NCBI RefSeq assembly: GCF_000190695.1
Contig: NZ_GL870929.1
Coordinates: forward strand, 605,890 to 669,889
Direction of reading: 5' to 3'
Source: Kingella denitrificans ATCC 33394
GTDB taxonomy: Bacteria; Pseudomonadota; Gammaproteobacteria; Burkholderiales; Neisseriaceae
Length of the DNA stretch: 64,000 nucleotides
The notes beneath the pieces are model-generated. The model was not told where the DNA came from. It did no database searches and worked only from the letters and a program-made list of their open reading frames with translations. The position numbers were made by a program, and so were the translations under genes. This document shows, piece by piece, positions 50,396 through 58,818 of this stretch (position 1 is the first letter of the stretch; each line of letters opens with the position of its first letter).

Positions 50396-51931
50396 TTATT
50401 TGCGGCCTGCCGCCACATCTTCAGGTTTCACTTCACCACCTTTGTTGCCGAAGCTGTTCAAGATGAAGGTCAGCACGTTGGCCACGTCTTCGTCTTTCAG
50501 GTTCACGGCCGGCATCACGCTGTTATAGGTTTTGCCGTTCACGGAGATTTCGCCGCTCAAACCTTTCACCACGGCTTGAATACCGCGTTTAGGGTCAGCA
50601 TTCAGGTAGTCGGAACCGGCCAATGGAGGGAATGCGCCTTCCACGCCTTTACCTTCCGCGCCGTGACATGCGATACAGTTGGCTTTAAAGATGGCCTCGC
50701 CCAAGCGGATACGGTCATCTTTGCTGGCGGCGGTCGGCGCGCCTGCAGCGGCTTTGGCCGTTTCGCTGGCGGTCAGCGGTACGGTTTGAACCGCGCCGCC
50801 CTCACCTTGATAGATACCCTCGGTAATACGGCCGGAGAAGATTTCCTTATTCTCTGGACCGGTAGCACGGATTTGGCCTAAAGCACCTTTGTTGAACGCA
50901 CGGAAGATGGAGTGGTCAACCAAGTTGTACACGCCCGGAACGTCAATCTTGAAGTCCACAATAGCGGCACCGCCGGCAGGAACCAAAGTCGTTTGAACGT
51001 TTTTGTTAATCAGTGTGCCGCCTTCAACACGCACTTCGTCGAAAATCTCGCCGATCACGTGGAACGAAGACACCAAGTTAGGACCGCCGTTACCGATAAA
51101 GATACGTACTTTGTCGCCCACATTGGCTTTCAGGGCATTATCGCCGGCAATAGAGCCTACGCTGCCGTTGAAGACCACATAGTCAGGTTGTTCGCGGATG
51201 GCTTTTTCCATATCGAACGGTTGCAGGCCGGCTTCGCCGTATTTGCCTTTGGTATAGAAGTCGCCTTGTACCACATAGAACTCTTTATCTACAGGAGGCA
51301 GGCCTTCTTTCGGCTCAACCAATATCAAACCGTACATACCGTTGGCCATGTGCATGCCCACAGGTGCGGTGGCACAGTGGTAAATATACAAACCAGGCTG
51401 CAAGGCTTTGAAGCTGAACGTGCTCACATGGCCAGGTGCAGTGAACGATGCTTCCGCACCGCCGCCAGGGCCTGTTGCCGCGTGGAAGTCAATATTGTGC
51501 GGCACGGTAGAATCAGAGCGGTTGGCAAATTCCAATTCCACGGTATCGCCTTCGCGTACACGGATCATCGGACCGGGAACATGGCCGCCGAACGTCCAGA
51601 ATTTATATTCCACACCATCGGCCATACGCATTACTTTTTCCTGCACTTCAAATTTCACTTTGACGCGTGCCGCATGGTTGCGGTTCACAGGGGGAGGCGC
51701 TTCAGGTGCAAATGTGGTCACGCCTTCGATAACCGGCAAATCCGCTGCGGCCACTTCCGCTTCCGCAGAGGCTGCGGCAGGCGCCGGAGAAGAAGACGCA
51801 GTTGCCGCCGCGTCACTGGCTGGAGCAGTGTTTGCAGGTGCAGACTGCTTTGAAGCCGAAGTTTGCGGTTGCTGGCAAGCGGCAAGAGCAAATACGGAAG
51901 CGCATAATGCTGCAATCGTGTGAAGTTTCAT
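50396..51931 (-). CDS. aniA: Copper nitrite reductase AniA with fused cytochrome c domain
   Basis: The 511-residue protein has a lipoprotein signal with lipobox LAAC (Cys19), then an Ala/Ser/Pro-rich linker. Two cupredoxin domains (about residues 75-385) contain the copper ligands in VPHNIDFHAATGPGG, LYIYHCATAPVGMHMANGM and LVSSFHVIGEIFD. A C-terminal c-type haem domain (about 415-495) has CIACH and a likely Met ligand in NSVMPAVNL. It reduces nitrite to NO at the outer membrane; the haem domain probably takes electrons from periplasmic carriers. Neisseria gonorrhoeae AniA lacks this fused domain. Confidence 0.95.
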   Translation of the reverse strand: MKLHTIAALCASVFALAACQQPQTSASKQSAPANTAPASDAAATASSSPAPAAASAEAEVAAADLPVIEGVTTFAPEAPPPVNRNHAARVKVKFEVQEKVMRMADGVEYKFWTFGGHVPGPMIRVREGDTVELEFANRSDSTVPHNIDFHAATGPGGGAEASFTAPGHVSTFSFKALQPGLYIYHCATAPVGMHMANGMYGLILVEPKEGLPPVDKEFYVVQGDFYTKGKYGEAGLQPFDMEKAIREQPDYVVFNGSVGSIAGDNALKANVGDKVRIFIGNGGPNLVSSFHVIGEIFDEVRVEGGTLINKNVQTTLVPAGGAAIVDFKIDVPGVYNLVDHSIFRAFNKGALGQIRATGPENKEIFSGRITEGIYQGEGGAVQTVPLTASETAKAAAGAPTAASKDDRIRLGEAIFKANCIACHGAEGKGVEGAFPPLAGSDYLNADPKRGIQAVVKGLSGEISVNGKTYNSVMPAVNLKDEDVANVLTFILNSFGNKGGEVKPEDVAAGRK

Positions 51932-51984
51932 GATAGTTCCTTATCAGGAGTGGTTAGTGATTCAAATATTCTTTACACATGCGC

Positions 51985-51990
51985 ATTATG
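51985..51990 (-). promoter_or_regulatory. aniA -10 element
   Basis: CATAAT on the minus strand, 54 bases upstream of the aniA start. The predicted start of transcription at about 51978 puts the FNR site centre at about -41.5, the standard activating position. Confidence 0.65.
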
Positions 51991-52012
51991 GGTTAACCGC
52001 ATTTAACAAATA

Positions 52013-52026
52013 TTGATAAATGTCAA
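52013..52026 (-). promoter_or_regulatory. FNR-type site for aniA
   Basis: TTGATAAATGTCAA has the FNR pattern TTGAT-N4-ATCAA with one mismatch (GTCAA). FNR would activate aniA when oxygen is low. Confidence 0.75.
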
Positions 52027-52169
52027 ATCTTCTATCAATTTACCCCTACTTTTTTTAAGAATTTATCGATACAATCCACTTGCTGAAAAAAATCATTGCA
52101 TTACCGATGGAATCAGGTACAGCAAATGGTTGAAAGGCAGCCTGCACAACCATGCGGCTTTGTTGTTTT

Positions 52170-52199
52170 TTGTACATATTGCCGACAATATGCTACAAT
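52170..52199 (+). promoter_or_regulatory. norB promoter
   Basis: TTGTAC (-35, 52170-52175) and TACAAT (-10, 52194-52199) are spaced 18 bases apart, and TGC before the -10 makes it an extended -10. Transcription should start near 52206. Confidence 0.65.
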
Positions 52200-52206
52200 C
52201 TTTAAC

Positions 52207-52223
52207 ATTCATTGAAAATGAAT
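52207..52223 (+). promoter_or_regulatory. NsrR-type palindrome at the norB start site
   Basis: ATTCAT-TGAAA-ATGAAT is an inverted repeat directly after the -10, where a repressor would block transcription. The nitric-oxide sensor NsrR represses norB in Neisseria. The half-sites only partly fit the published consensus as I recall it. Confidence 0.5.
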
Positions 52224-52275
52224 TTATTCAATCACTAAGTTTATTAACCAACCACTTAAAAATCAGGAGCATAAA

Positions 52276-54534
52276 ATGGGACAGTATAAAAAGCTGTGGT
52301 ACGCATTATTTGCCGTACTGACCATTACCTTCAGTTTGCTGGGTTATTTAGGTGTCGAAGTTTACCGACAGGCACCTCCGTTCCCAGAGCGTTTCGTATC
52401 CGAGTCGGGTCAGGTCATCATGACCAAAGACGACATCCTGCAAGGCCAATCGGCTTGGCAGAGCACGGGCGGTATGGAATTGGGTTCCGTTTTGGGACAC
52501 GGCGCCTACCAAGCCCCCGACTGGACGGCCGACTTCCTGCACCGCGAATTGGTCGCATGGCTGGATTTGACCGCTCAAGCGGAACACCAGAAAAAATTTG
52601 ACGAATTGAACGTTGAGCAAAAAGCCGCATTGCTGGCGCGTTTGAAACAGGAATACCGCGAACAAAGCCCGATGGATTCGTCAGGCACGGTAAAACTGTC
52701 GGATACGCGCGTGAAAGCGATTGAGCAAGTGTCTCAATACTATATCGATTTGTACGGCGGCGACACTTCCAACGAAACGTTGAACAAAACCCGTGAATCG
52801 TTCGCTATGCGCACCAACACGTTGCCCGATGCAGAAGCGCGCAAACATTTGTCGCAATTCTTCTTCTGGACAGCATGGACAGCATCGACCAACCGTCCCG
52901 ACAGCGTGGCAACCTACACCAACAACTGGCCGCATGAACCTTTGATCGACAACGTGCCTACCACTGAAAACTATATGTGGTCGTTCGCGTCCATCGTGTT
53001 CCTGTTGATGGGTGTTGGTTTCCTGGTATGGGGCTACCACTTCCTGCGCAGCCACGAAGAAGCACCGAAAGCGCCATTGACAGATCCATTGGGCAAAATC
53101 GTGCTGACGCCTTCACAAAAAGCCTTGTGGAAATATGCCGCTCTGACCGTCATCTTGTTCATCGTGCAAATTTTGCTGGGCGGCTTGGTGGCGCACTACA
53201 CCGTGGAAGGCCAAACCTTCTTCGGCGTTGAATTGTCGCAACTCCTGCCCTACTCGCTGGCGCGTACTTGGCACTTGCAGTCTGCATTGTTCTGGATTGC
53301 CACCGGCTTCCTGACCGGCGGTCTGTTCATTGCCCCCATCATCAACGGCGGCAAAGACCCCAAATTCCAAGCATTGGGTGTGAACCTGCTGTATGTTGCC
53401 CTGTTCATCGTGGTGGCCGGCTCTTATGCAGGTAACTTCACCTCCATCGTATTAAACAAATTGTCCGGCAGCGCGAACTTCTGGTTCGGCCACCAAGGTT
53501 ACGAATACTTGGATTTGGGCCGCTTCTGGCAACTGCTGCTCACCGTGGGCTTCCTGCTGTGGCTGTTCCTGATGCTGCGTTGCGCCGTGCCTGCCTTCAA
53601 AAATGGCGGCGACAAAAACCTGCTGGCGATTTTCGTAGCGTCTATCGTGGGTGTGGGTGCGTTCTATGCGCCCGGCCTGTTCTACGGCGAACACACTACT
53701 TTGGCCGTGATGGAATACTGGCGCTGGTGGGTGGTTCACCTGTGGGTGGAAGGCTTCTTTGAAGTATTCGCCACTGCCGCATTGGCCTTTATTTTCTACA
53801 ACTTGGGCTTGGTGAGCTACAAATCCGCCGCCACTGCTTCTTTGGTGGCCGGCAGCCTGTTCTTAGTGGGCGGCGTGCCCGGTACGTTCCACCACTTGTA
53901 CTTCACCGGTACGACCACGCCTGTGATGGCCGCCGGTGCGTCATTCTCCGCATTGGAAGTGGTGCCTTTGATTCTGCTGGGTCATGAAGCCTACGAACAC
54001 TGGTCTCACCAACACGCCGCACCTTGGATGAAACGCCTGCGCTGGCCTTTGATGAGCTTCACAGCGGTTGCCTTCTGGAATATGTTGGGTGCCGGCGTGT
54101 TCGGCTTCCTGATTAACCCGCCGCTTTCCCTGTTCTACCTGCAAGGCTTGAACACCTCTGCGGTTCACGCGCACGCGGCATTGTTCGGCGTGTACGGCTT
54201 CCTGGCACTGGGCTTCGTATTGATGGTCGGCTGCTACATCAAACCGAACTTCACATACGATGAAAAACAAATGACCATCGGTTTCTGGATGATGAACGCC
54301 GGTTTGGCAGGCATGATTGCTTCCAGCCTGCTGCCTATCGGTGTTTTCCAAGCGGCCGCATCCATCACCCACGGCTTGTGGTATGCGCGCAGTGAAGAAT
54401 TCCTGCAACAAGGCTTCTTGGAAGGCTTCCGCTGGATTCGTACATTGTCCGACTTGGTCTTCATTGGCGGCGCATGTCTGTTTGCTCTCCAAGTGATTAA
54501 AATGTCCTTGAGCAAAGACAAAACCTCCGCTTAA
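52276..54534 (+). CDS. norB: Quinol-dependent nitric oxide reductase NorB
   Basis: The 752-residue single-subunit enzyme has an N-terminal extension (about residues 1-230, including SVLGHGAYQAPDWTADFLHRE) and about 14 helices. Haem and non-haem iron ligands are in RTWHLQSALFWIATGFLTGG, HLWVEGFFEVFATAALAFIF and GVPGTFHHLYFTG, with a further His in HAHAALFGVYGFLALGF. The extension marks the qNorB type that takes electrons from quinol. It detoxifies and respires the NO made by AniA. GGAGC precedes ATG. Confidence 0.96.
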   Translation: MGQYKKLWYALFAVLTITFSLLGYLGVEVYRQAPPFPERFVSESGQVIMTKDDILQGQSAWQSTGGMELGSVLGHGAYQAPDWTADFLHRELVAWLDLTAQAEHQKKFDELNVEQKAALLARLKQEYREQSPMDSSGTVKLSDTRVKAIEQVSQYYIDLYGGDTSNETLNKTRESFAMRTNTLPDAEARKHLSQFFFWTAWTASTNRPDSVATYTNNWPHEPLIDNVPTTENYMWSFASIVFLLMGVGFLVWGYHFLRSHEEAPKAPLTDPLGKIVLTPSQKALWKYAALTVILFIVQILLGGLVAHYTVEGQTFFGVELSQLLPYSLARTWHLQSALFWIATGFLTGGLFIAPIINGGKDPKFQALGVNLLYVALFIVVAGSYAGNFTSIVLNKLSGSANFWFGHQGYEYLDLGRFWQLLLTVGFLLWLFLMLRCAVPAFKNGGDKNLLAIFVASIVGVGAFYAPGLFYGEHTTLAVMEYWRWWVVHLWVEGFFEVFATAALAFIFYNLGLVSYKSAATASLVAGSLFLVGGVPGTFHHLYFTGTTTPVMAAGASFSALEVVPLILLGHEAYEHWSHQHAAPWMKRLRWPLMSFTAVAFWNMLGAGVFGFLINPPLSLFYLQGLNTSAVHAHAALFGVYGFLALGFVLMVGCYIKPNFTYDEKQMTIGFWMMNAGLAGMIASSLLPIGVFQAAASITHGLWYARSEEFLQQGFLEGFRWIRTLSDLVFIGGACLFALQVIKMSLSKDKTSA

Positions 54535-54653
54535 TCCGTAGCACACAAAAGCAGCCTGCACTTTGGTTTTCCGAGTGCAGGCTGCTTTTTGCCGTGAATC
54601 ATGCCGAATTAAAGTGCAGGCTGCTTTCATAGGGAACACCCCGCCACAAAGCA

Positions 54654-54678
54654 TGGGTATGGCGGCGCAACGCCATGC
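54654..54678 (+). repeat. Palindromic dispersed repeat, copy 1
   Basis: A 25-base unit beginning TGGGTATGGCGG and ending CAACGCCATGC. Its perfect reverse complement is at 54783-54807. It contains an internal hairpin (ATGGCG / CGCCAT). Confidence 0.7.
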
Positions 54679-54782
54679 AAACTTCGCCAATAATACGGCA
54701 ATTCAAAAAAGCAGCCTGCACCTTCATTGGGGAAAAAATGCAGGCTGCTTTTTGCCATTTGTGCGCTGAATTTTGACGGTTC

Positions 54783-54807
54783 GCATGGCGTTGCGCCGCC
54801 ATACCCA
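54783..54807 (-). repeat. Palindromic dispersed repeat, copy 2
   Basis: The exact inverted copy of 54654-54678, 104 bases away. The match continues imperfectly into ACCCACGC, which is shared with the third copy at 25569-25594. Confidence 0.7.
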
Positions 54808-54994
54808 CGCTTTAGGTGGCCGCCCCCCGACCACCTTCGTGCGAAAAATGCAGGCTGTTTTGCCCATCGACAAACACCGTGTTTCCAAAGTCCGCAAGGT
54901 ATTATGCCGCCCTGCCCCGCCCATTTTTCCAGCCATCAAAAAGCAGCCTGCACCCGGGAAACCAAAGTGCAGGCTGCTTTCCAATATCTCGCCA

Positions 54995-55429
54995 TTACCG
55001 CTTCAATGCCAACACCAGCACCCCCGCGGCCACCAAACCGATCCCCAGCCATTCCTGGCCGCTCGGCTTTTCGCCCAAAAACCACACCGCGAACAAAGCC
55101 ACCAGCACCAAACTGAACTTGTCCACCGGCGCCACTTGCGATGCCTTGCCCAGCTGCAACGCTTTGAAATACGCCAGCCAAGACGCACCCGTCGCCAAGC
55201 CCGACAGCACCAGAAACAGCCAGTTGCGCCCCGTCAGGCTGCCCAGCGGCTGCCACTTGTTCGCGTAGGTCAGAAACAGCATCAGCGCCGCCACAATCAC
55301 CAGCGTGCGGATGAACGTGGCGAAATCCGAATCCACACCCTGCAAACCCAATTTGGCAAAAATCGCCGTCATCGCGGCAAACACGGCCGAAGCGGCCGCC
55401 CAATAAAACCAAGACTGTACCATGTTCAT
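54995..55429 (-). CDS. Single-domain EamA/DMT-family transporter
   Basis: The 144-residue protein has about five hydrophobic segments. It is half the size of typical EamA transporters and has one domain: WFYWAAASAVFAAMTAIFAKLG, the LVLSGLATGASWLAYFKALQLG repeat and a final helix WLGIGLVAAGVLVLAL. Such short forms work as dimers. Substrate unknown. AGGAGA precedes ATG, and the start overlaps the folA stop (ATGA), so it is co-expressed with folA. Confidence 0.85.
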   Translation of the reverse strand: MNMVQSWFYWAAASAVFAAMTAIFAKLGLQGVDSDFATFIRTLVIVAALMLFLTYANKWQPLGSLTGRNWLFLVLSGLATGASWLAYFKALQLGKASQVAPVDKFSLVLVALFAVWFLGEKPSGQEWLGIGLVAAGVLVLALKR

Positions 55430-55935
55430 TCTCCTAACGTGCAGGCTGCTTTTCGCCGGTAATGCACCAAATCGAACGCCGTCCCGCCTTTTTCAGACAC
55501 ACATCGCTCGCGCGACACTTCCTGCCAATCGCCGGCGGCAAATTCGGGAAAAAACGCATCGCCCTCAGGCCGCAGCGCCACCTCTGTCAAACGCAAATCC
55601 GTTGCCAACGCCAGCGTTTGCGTATAAATCTGCTCGCCGCCCATCACAATGATTTCCGGCGCGTCCGCACAAGCCGCCAAAGCAGCCTGCACATCGGCAA
55701 ACACTTCCGCGCCCTCGGCCTGCCAACCCGCCTGCCGCGACACCACGATATTCCTGCGGTTCGGCAACGGTTTGAGCGGCAGGCTGTCCCACGTCTTGCG
55801 CCCCATCAGCACGGGCTTGCCCGAAGTGAAGCGCTTGAAAAACGCAAAATCTTCGGGAATGTGCCAAATCATCTGATTATCGCGCCCAATCACGCGGTTT
55901 TGCGCCACGGCGGCGACCAAAGTAATTTTCTGCAT
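55426..55935 (-). CDS. folA: Dihydrofolate reductase
   Basis: The 169-residue enzyme makes tetrahydrofolate from dihydrofolate with NADPH. ITLVAAVAQNRVIGRDNQMIWHIPEDFAFFKRFT contains the NADPH loop and acidic active-site residue; VLMGRKTWDSL and IIVMGGEQIY are the other nucleotide-binding motifs. The last residues KAACTLGE are encoded by an uptake sequence that runs through the stop region, so the C-terminus is shaped by DUS. ATG at 55935 is preferred to the GTG one codon upstream. Confidence 0.95.
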   Translation of the reverse strand: MQKITLVAAVAQNRVIGRDNQMIWHIPEDFAFFKRFTSGKPVLMGRKTWDSLPLKPLPNRRNIVVSRQAGWQAEGAEVFADVQAALAACADAPEIIVMGGEQIYTQTLALATDLRLTEVALRPEGDAFFPEFAAGDWQEVSRERCVSEKGGTAFDLVHYRRKAACTLGE

Positions 55936-55945
55936 CACGATTTCC

Positions 55946-56368
55946 TTATCGGCCTGCAGGCTGCATTTTGCGCAAACACAATTCCGCCTTGTCCGAACGG
56001 AAGCATGGCCACTCCTGCCCGTCTATCGTACGCACTTCCCGCCGATACGCCGCCCCGTCCATCCAATCGGCCGCGACCTCTCTGCCGCCTTCGGCATTGC
56101 GTTTGTATTCGCGCTGGAACGTTACCGATTTCCCGTTATCCAAATGGACGTACACCGTTTCCCGCAATACGTCGGTTGTGCGGTCGGATTCGTATGCGGG
56201 GCGCGGCGGAAGGCCGTCCCGATAGATGCAGGCTGCTTTTTCAACGGGGCTGCCGGCACGCGTCAAATCCTGATAAGTGCACTCGAATTTTTCCTGCGCA
56301 GGCGGCAGCAGGTGGGCATGGGTCAATGTGGCGGACAAAGCCGCAGCGGCAAACAGATATGTTTTCAT
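55946..56368 (-). CDS. Hypothetical secreted protein
   Basis: The 140-residue protein has a signal peptide (MKTYLFAAAALSATLTHA). The mature domain has four cysteines (FECTY, KAACIY, WPCFR, ELCLRK), suggesting two disulfides, and a YVHLDNGKSVTFQREYKR strand pair. The size and Cys pattern recall small periplasmic inhibitors such as lysozyme inhibitors, but no motif proves it. A DUS-like stretch encodes KAACIYRD. It is upstream of folA in the same direction. Confidence 0.65.
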   Translation of the reverse strand: MKTYLFAAAALSATLTHAHLLPPAQEKFECTYQDLTRAGSPVEKAACIYRDGLPPRPAYESDRTTDVLRETVYVHLDNGKSVTFQREYKRNAEGGREVAADWMDGAAYRREVRTIDGQEWPCFRSDKAELCLRKMQPAGR

Positions 56369-56404
56369 TCAAAATTCCTTTTGATGATTGGAAAATGCGG
56401 AAAT

Positions 56405-56887
56405 TCAATCCGCCTGAAAATCCAACAGCGCGGCGAAATCATCGTAATGCGCGCGCACATAAGTGTACACCTGTGGGAAAATTTCTTCGCATTCAATAAA
56501 ATATTCTTCATCCAGCGGCGAGAACTGCGGAAAGGCCTCGCGCAGTTCATCGGGCGTTGCGTGCGCCTGCGCCTCAATCTGCGCGCGCAATTCGCGGTAA
56601 TGCACGGCCGCCTGCCGCAGGATGTGCGGCAACACGTCAATACCCCATTGCGCCAAAGTTTCCGCCAGTGCGCCGTCCAGCACCGTTTCGCCCCAGCCTT
56701 GTGCAATCAGCGCGGCAAAGCCTTCCTCTTCGGCAATTTTGTCCATGCGCAAATACGCCATCAACATATTCTGCGCGTGGCTCAACTGCGGCGATGCCGA
56801 CCAGCGCGGATGCGCTTCCAACTGTTCCAAACAATGCGTGAACAGGCGGTTGGTTTGGGCGGCGGAAATTTCAAAATTCATAGCCAT
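56405..56887 (-). CDS. Acidic protein, DMP19/DUF4375-like
   Basis: The 160-residue helical protein has many Asp and Glu residues. The segment EEEGFAALIAQGWGETVLDGALAETLAQWGIDVLPHILRQA recalls the DUF4375 fold of DMP19, a neisserial DNA-mimic protein that sequesters a repressor. The match is by recollection and pattern and is moderate. The ATG overlaps the stop of the upstream gene by one base; a second ATG two codons later is also possible. Confidence 0.5.
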   Translation of the reverse strand: MAMNFEISAAQTNRLFTHCLEQLEAHPRWSASPQLSHAQNMLMAYLRMDKIAEEEGFAALIAQGWGETVLDGALAETLAQWGIDVLPHILRQAAVHYRELRAQIEAQAHATPDELREAFPQFSPLDEEYFIECEEIFPQVYTYVRAHYDDFAALLDFQAD

Positions 56888-57585
56888 TATCGTTCGTCCT
56901 TCCGTTGGGTTGATGGAAATGCGTTCATCACGTCATGGGCAAACGGCGTCCATGCCACGCCGCCCGCGCCGATTTGCTTCAAATGGCGGTTGCTCCATGT
57001 GTTGCAGGTATTGAACAGGTGGTAGCGCCCGTTCGCTTCGTAAAACGCATCGTTATCGGCATAATACGCGCCGCGTATGGGCAGGCTTCGGCCGTTTTCC
57101 TGCTGGAAGTCGGCGGCGATATTGTGCGCCAACTGCCGATACTGCCGCTCGCTGACGGTGATGGCGGCGGTGCGTTCATTCTCCGGCACATCGTCCAGAA
57201 AGCTGACGTGCAATGCAGTTTGGTTAAGCCCGCCAATCGCGCGCAATGCGGTGGCGGCGGTTAAATCGCCCCAGGTCGGCGTTTCCAGATAGAATTTGCG
57301 GTCGCCCCAGCCGACGGCGATATAACGCGCGTTCGGGCTGCCGCCGGCCGTGTCTTGCGTCGATGCGTACCGCGCCCATGAAAACGCGGGATGGTGCAGC
57401 GGCATGGCAATGTCGGTGTGCGCACCGTTGCTGATTAAATACACGGTGATGTCGGCTTTTTCCGCGTCATTCTGCACTTGGATGCGCCAGTTGCCCAACA
57501 GTACCGCCGCCGCGCCATACAGCAACACGGCAAGCAGCAGGCTGCCGCAAAGATAAAGGGCGTATCGAATCAGTTTGCGCATCAT
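56887..57585 (-). CDS. DUF2459 (TIGR02117 family) protein
   Basis: The 232-residue protein has one N-terminal membrane helix (about residues 8-30), then a soluble domain with VYLISNGAHTDIAMPL, YIAVGWGDRKFYLETPTW and NTCNTWSNRHLKQIG. The His-Asp and Cys-Asn-Thr-Trp motifs are typical of this family. A cysteine-peptidase-like role has been suggested because of the Cys/His pair, but no function is established. It lies directly upstream of the DMP19-like gene with overlapping start and stop. Confidence 0.8.
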   Translation of the reverse strand: MMRKLIRYALYLCGSLLLAVLLYGAAAVLLGNWRIQVQNDAEKADITVYLISNGAHTDIAMPLHHPAFSWARYASTQDTAGGSPNARYIAVGWGDRKFYLETPTWGDLTAATALRAIGGLNQTALHVSFLDDVPENERTAAITVSERQYRQLAHNIAADFQQENGRSLPIRGAYYADNDAFYEANGRYHLFNTCNTWSNRHLKQIGAGGVAWTPFAHDVMNAFPSTQRKDER

Positions 57586-57624
57586 GTCGTTATGTTTTTG
57601 GGAATGGAAAAGCAGCCTGCATTT

Positions 57625-58005
57625 TTAAGGTGCTGCAATACGCCGGTTGGATTCATTGTCCGCCAACTGGCAGGCAGCCTGCACTTCTTCGATATAGCGC
57701 ACGCGCCCTTGCCGGACGAACACATGCCTGCCATCTTCGTGCTGTAAAACGAATACGCCGTCCCAGCCGCAGAACGGATTATCTTCCTGCTGCATCTGCC
57801 CGATGACAGCCACCCGGCAGAATGCCTTGCCATCCGACAGCACCACGTTATACAGCCGATCGGGACGGATAAACGGAATACAGCCGTTTTCGGGCAGGAT
57901 TTTGGCATTGCGTTCGCGGCGCTGCCTCGCTTCGCGTTTGTTGTCGATGATGACATATACAATCAGCGCAATAATAATGATGACAATAATCTGCCATGTA
58001 TTCAT
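57625..58005 (-). CDS. Hypothetical membrane-anchored protein
   Basis: The protein has 126 residues. One N-terminal helix (MNTWQIIVIIIIALIVYVII) is followed by a basic patch (NKREARQRRERNAK) and a small beta-rich domain with IPFIRPDRLYNVVLSDGKAFCRVAVIGQ. The topology puts the domain in the cytoplasm. GGAGGGTAATC precedes ATG at 58005. No family recognised. A DUS in frame encodes VQAAC near the end. Confidence 0.65.
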   Translation of the reverse strand: MNTWQIIVIIIIALIVYVIIDNKREARQRRERNAKILPENGCIPFIRPDRLYNVVLSDGKAFCRVAVIGQMQQEDNPFCGWDGVFVLQHEDGRHVFVRQGRVRYIEEVQAACQLADNESNRRIAAP

Positions 58006-58047
58006 ATGATTACCCTCCAATCCAACTCCGAATCCGCGCCCCACCGT

Positions 58048-58097
58048 GTGCAGGCTGCTTTTGAATGCCTCTTTGCACTTGAAAAGCAGCCTGCACG
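58048..58097. repeat. Inverted DUS pair, duplicated unit 1
   Basis: Outward arms at about 58048-58062 and 58082-58096. The surrounding sequence (from about 58018 to 58110) is a diverged copy of that around 58758-58807, and each lies just downstream of a paralogous membrane-protein gene. Confidence 0.75.
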
Positions 58098-58121
58098 TTG
58101 CCGAATGCTTTCCAACCATAT

Positions 58122-58712
58122 CTACAGGTAATTTTTATTACGGGGGCCGAGTTGTTTATATTCCTCCTGCGTGTACCGCTGGCTTTCGGGAACATGTGCA
58201 GCAATGGCTTGAAACACTTCTTCAATCGTGCGCTCCAAATCTTTGGAGCTGCGGAAAAATGATTCAGGTTGCGGAATAATGCGCGATATATCCAATTTGA
58301 GCCGCCGCAAACCCGCTATATCCGGGTGATGGTATTCAATCAATATCACACCGCCGGTTACACGGTTTTCGTTGAGGTAGCGGTAATTCATCCGATAATC
58401 CAAATATGTGATCCATGAATACGGCAGCCTGCCTTGAACGGGATAAAGCCGATATTGGATTTCGCGGTGTGCAAGGCGGATAAATTCATCACCTTCCAAA
58501 GCATAAATAAAAATTTGTATTTGCCGCCACAAAACATACAGGCACAATATGACGATAACACTCACGGGCAATATTGCCAAAAGATGATTCTTCCAATCCC
58601 ATACATCGTTATTTAACCGATGTTCCTCCCATGTCCAGAATACAAGCACGCAAATAAACAATATGTTATGCAATACAGGTATACTATTGCGGCGAAATCT
58701 CCATGTATGCAT
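58122..58712 (-). CDS. Hypothetical membrane protein, tandem paralogue 1
   Basis: The 196-residue protein has two hydrophobic helices (about residues 13-27 and 43-64), then a cytoplasmic domain with IYALEGDEFIRLAHREIQYRLYP, YSWITYLDYRMNY and EVFQAIAAHVPESQRYTQEE. It shares this layout and about half its residues with the upstream gene at 58819-59517, so the two arose by tandem duplication. It lacks the C-terminal helix of its paralogue. The PH-domain-like middle is a guess from strand pattern. Function unknown. Confidence 0.7.
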   Translation of the reverse strand: MHTWRFRRNSIPVLHNILFICVLVFWTWEEHRLNNDVWDWKNHLLAILPVSVIVILCLYVLWRQIQIFIYALEGDEFIRLAHREIQYRLYPVQGRLPYSWITYLDYRMNYRYLNENRVTGGVILIEYHHPDIAGLRRLKLDISRIIPQPESFFRSSKDLERTIEEVFQAIAAHVPESQRYTQEEYKQLGPRNKNYL

Positions 58713-58757
58713 TGAGTTTCCTCCTTATTCCCAATCCCCAAACCTGCGCCCTGCCGT

Positions 58758-58807
58758 GTGCAGGCTGCTTTCGAAAGCTCCTTTACACTTGAAAAGCAGC
58801 CTGCACG
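58758..58807. repeat. Inverted DUS pair, duplicated unit 2
   Basis: Outward arms at about 58758-58771 and 58792-58806, with the same flanks (TGCGCC...CCGTGTGCAGG and CTTGAAAAGCAG...CGTTGCCGAATGCTT) as unit 1. Confidence 0.75.
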
Positions 58808-58818
58808 TTGCCGAATGC

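Larger units (their letters stand above)
51932..52275. other. Divergent aniA-norB control region
   Basis: 344 bases, AT-rich, no gene. It holds the aniA promoter with an FNR-type site, the norB promoter with an NsrR-type palindrome, and one resident-type DUS at about 52137-52147. Confidence 0.75.
54535..54994. repeat. Gene-free stretch packed with uptake sequences
   Basis: About 460 bases hold seven good and one degenerate DUS: pairs at 54547-54590, 54705-54753 and 54938-54981, a single at about 54614-54627, and ATGCAGGCTGTTTT at about 54849. No open frame is credible. Between them lies a long inverted repeat (54654-54678 and 54783-54807). This is the densest DUS cluster in the window. Confidence 0.85.

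Noticed and set aside
54599..55268. Several overlapping open frames in the DUS-packed region and over the EamA gene
   Set aside because: They consist of DUS-encoded peptides and reverse reads of the EamA gene; none has a convincing start or domain.
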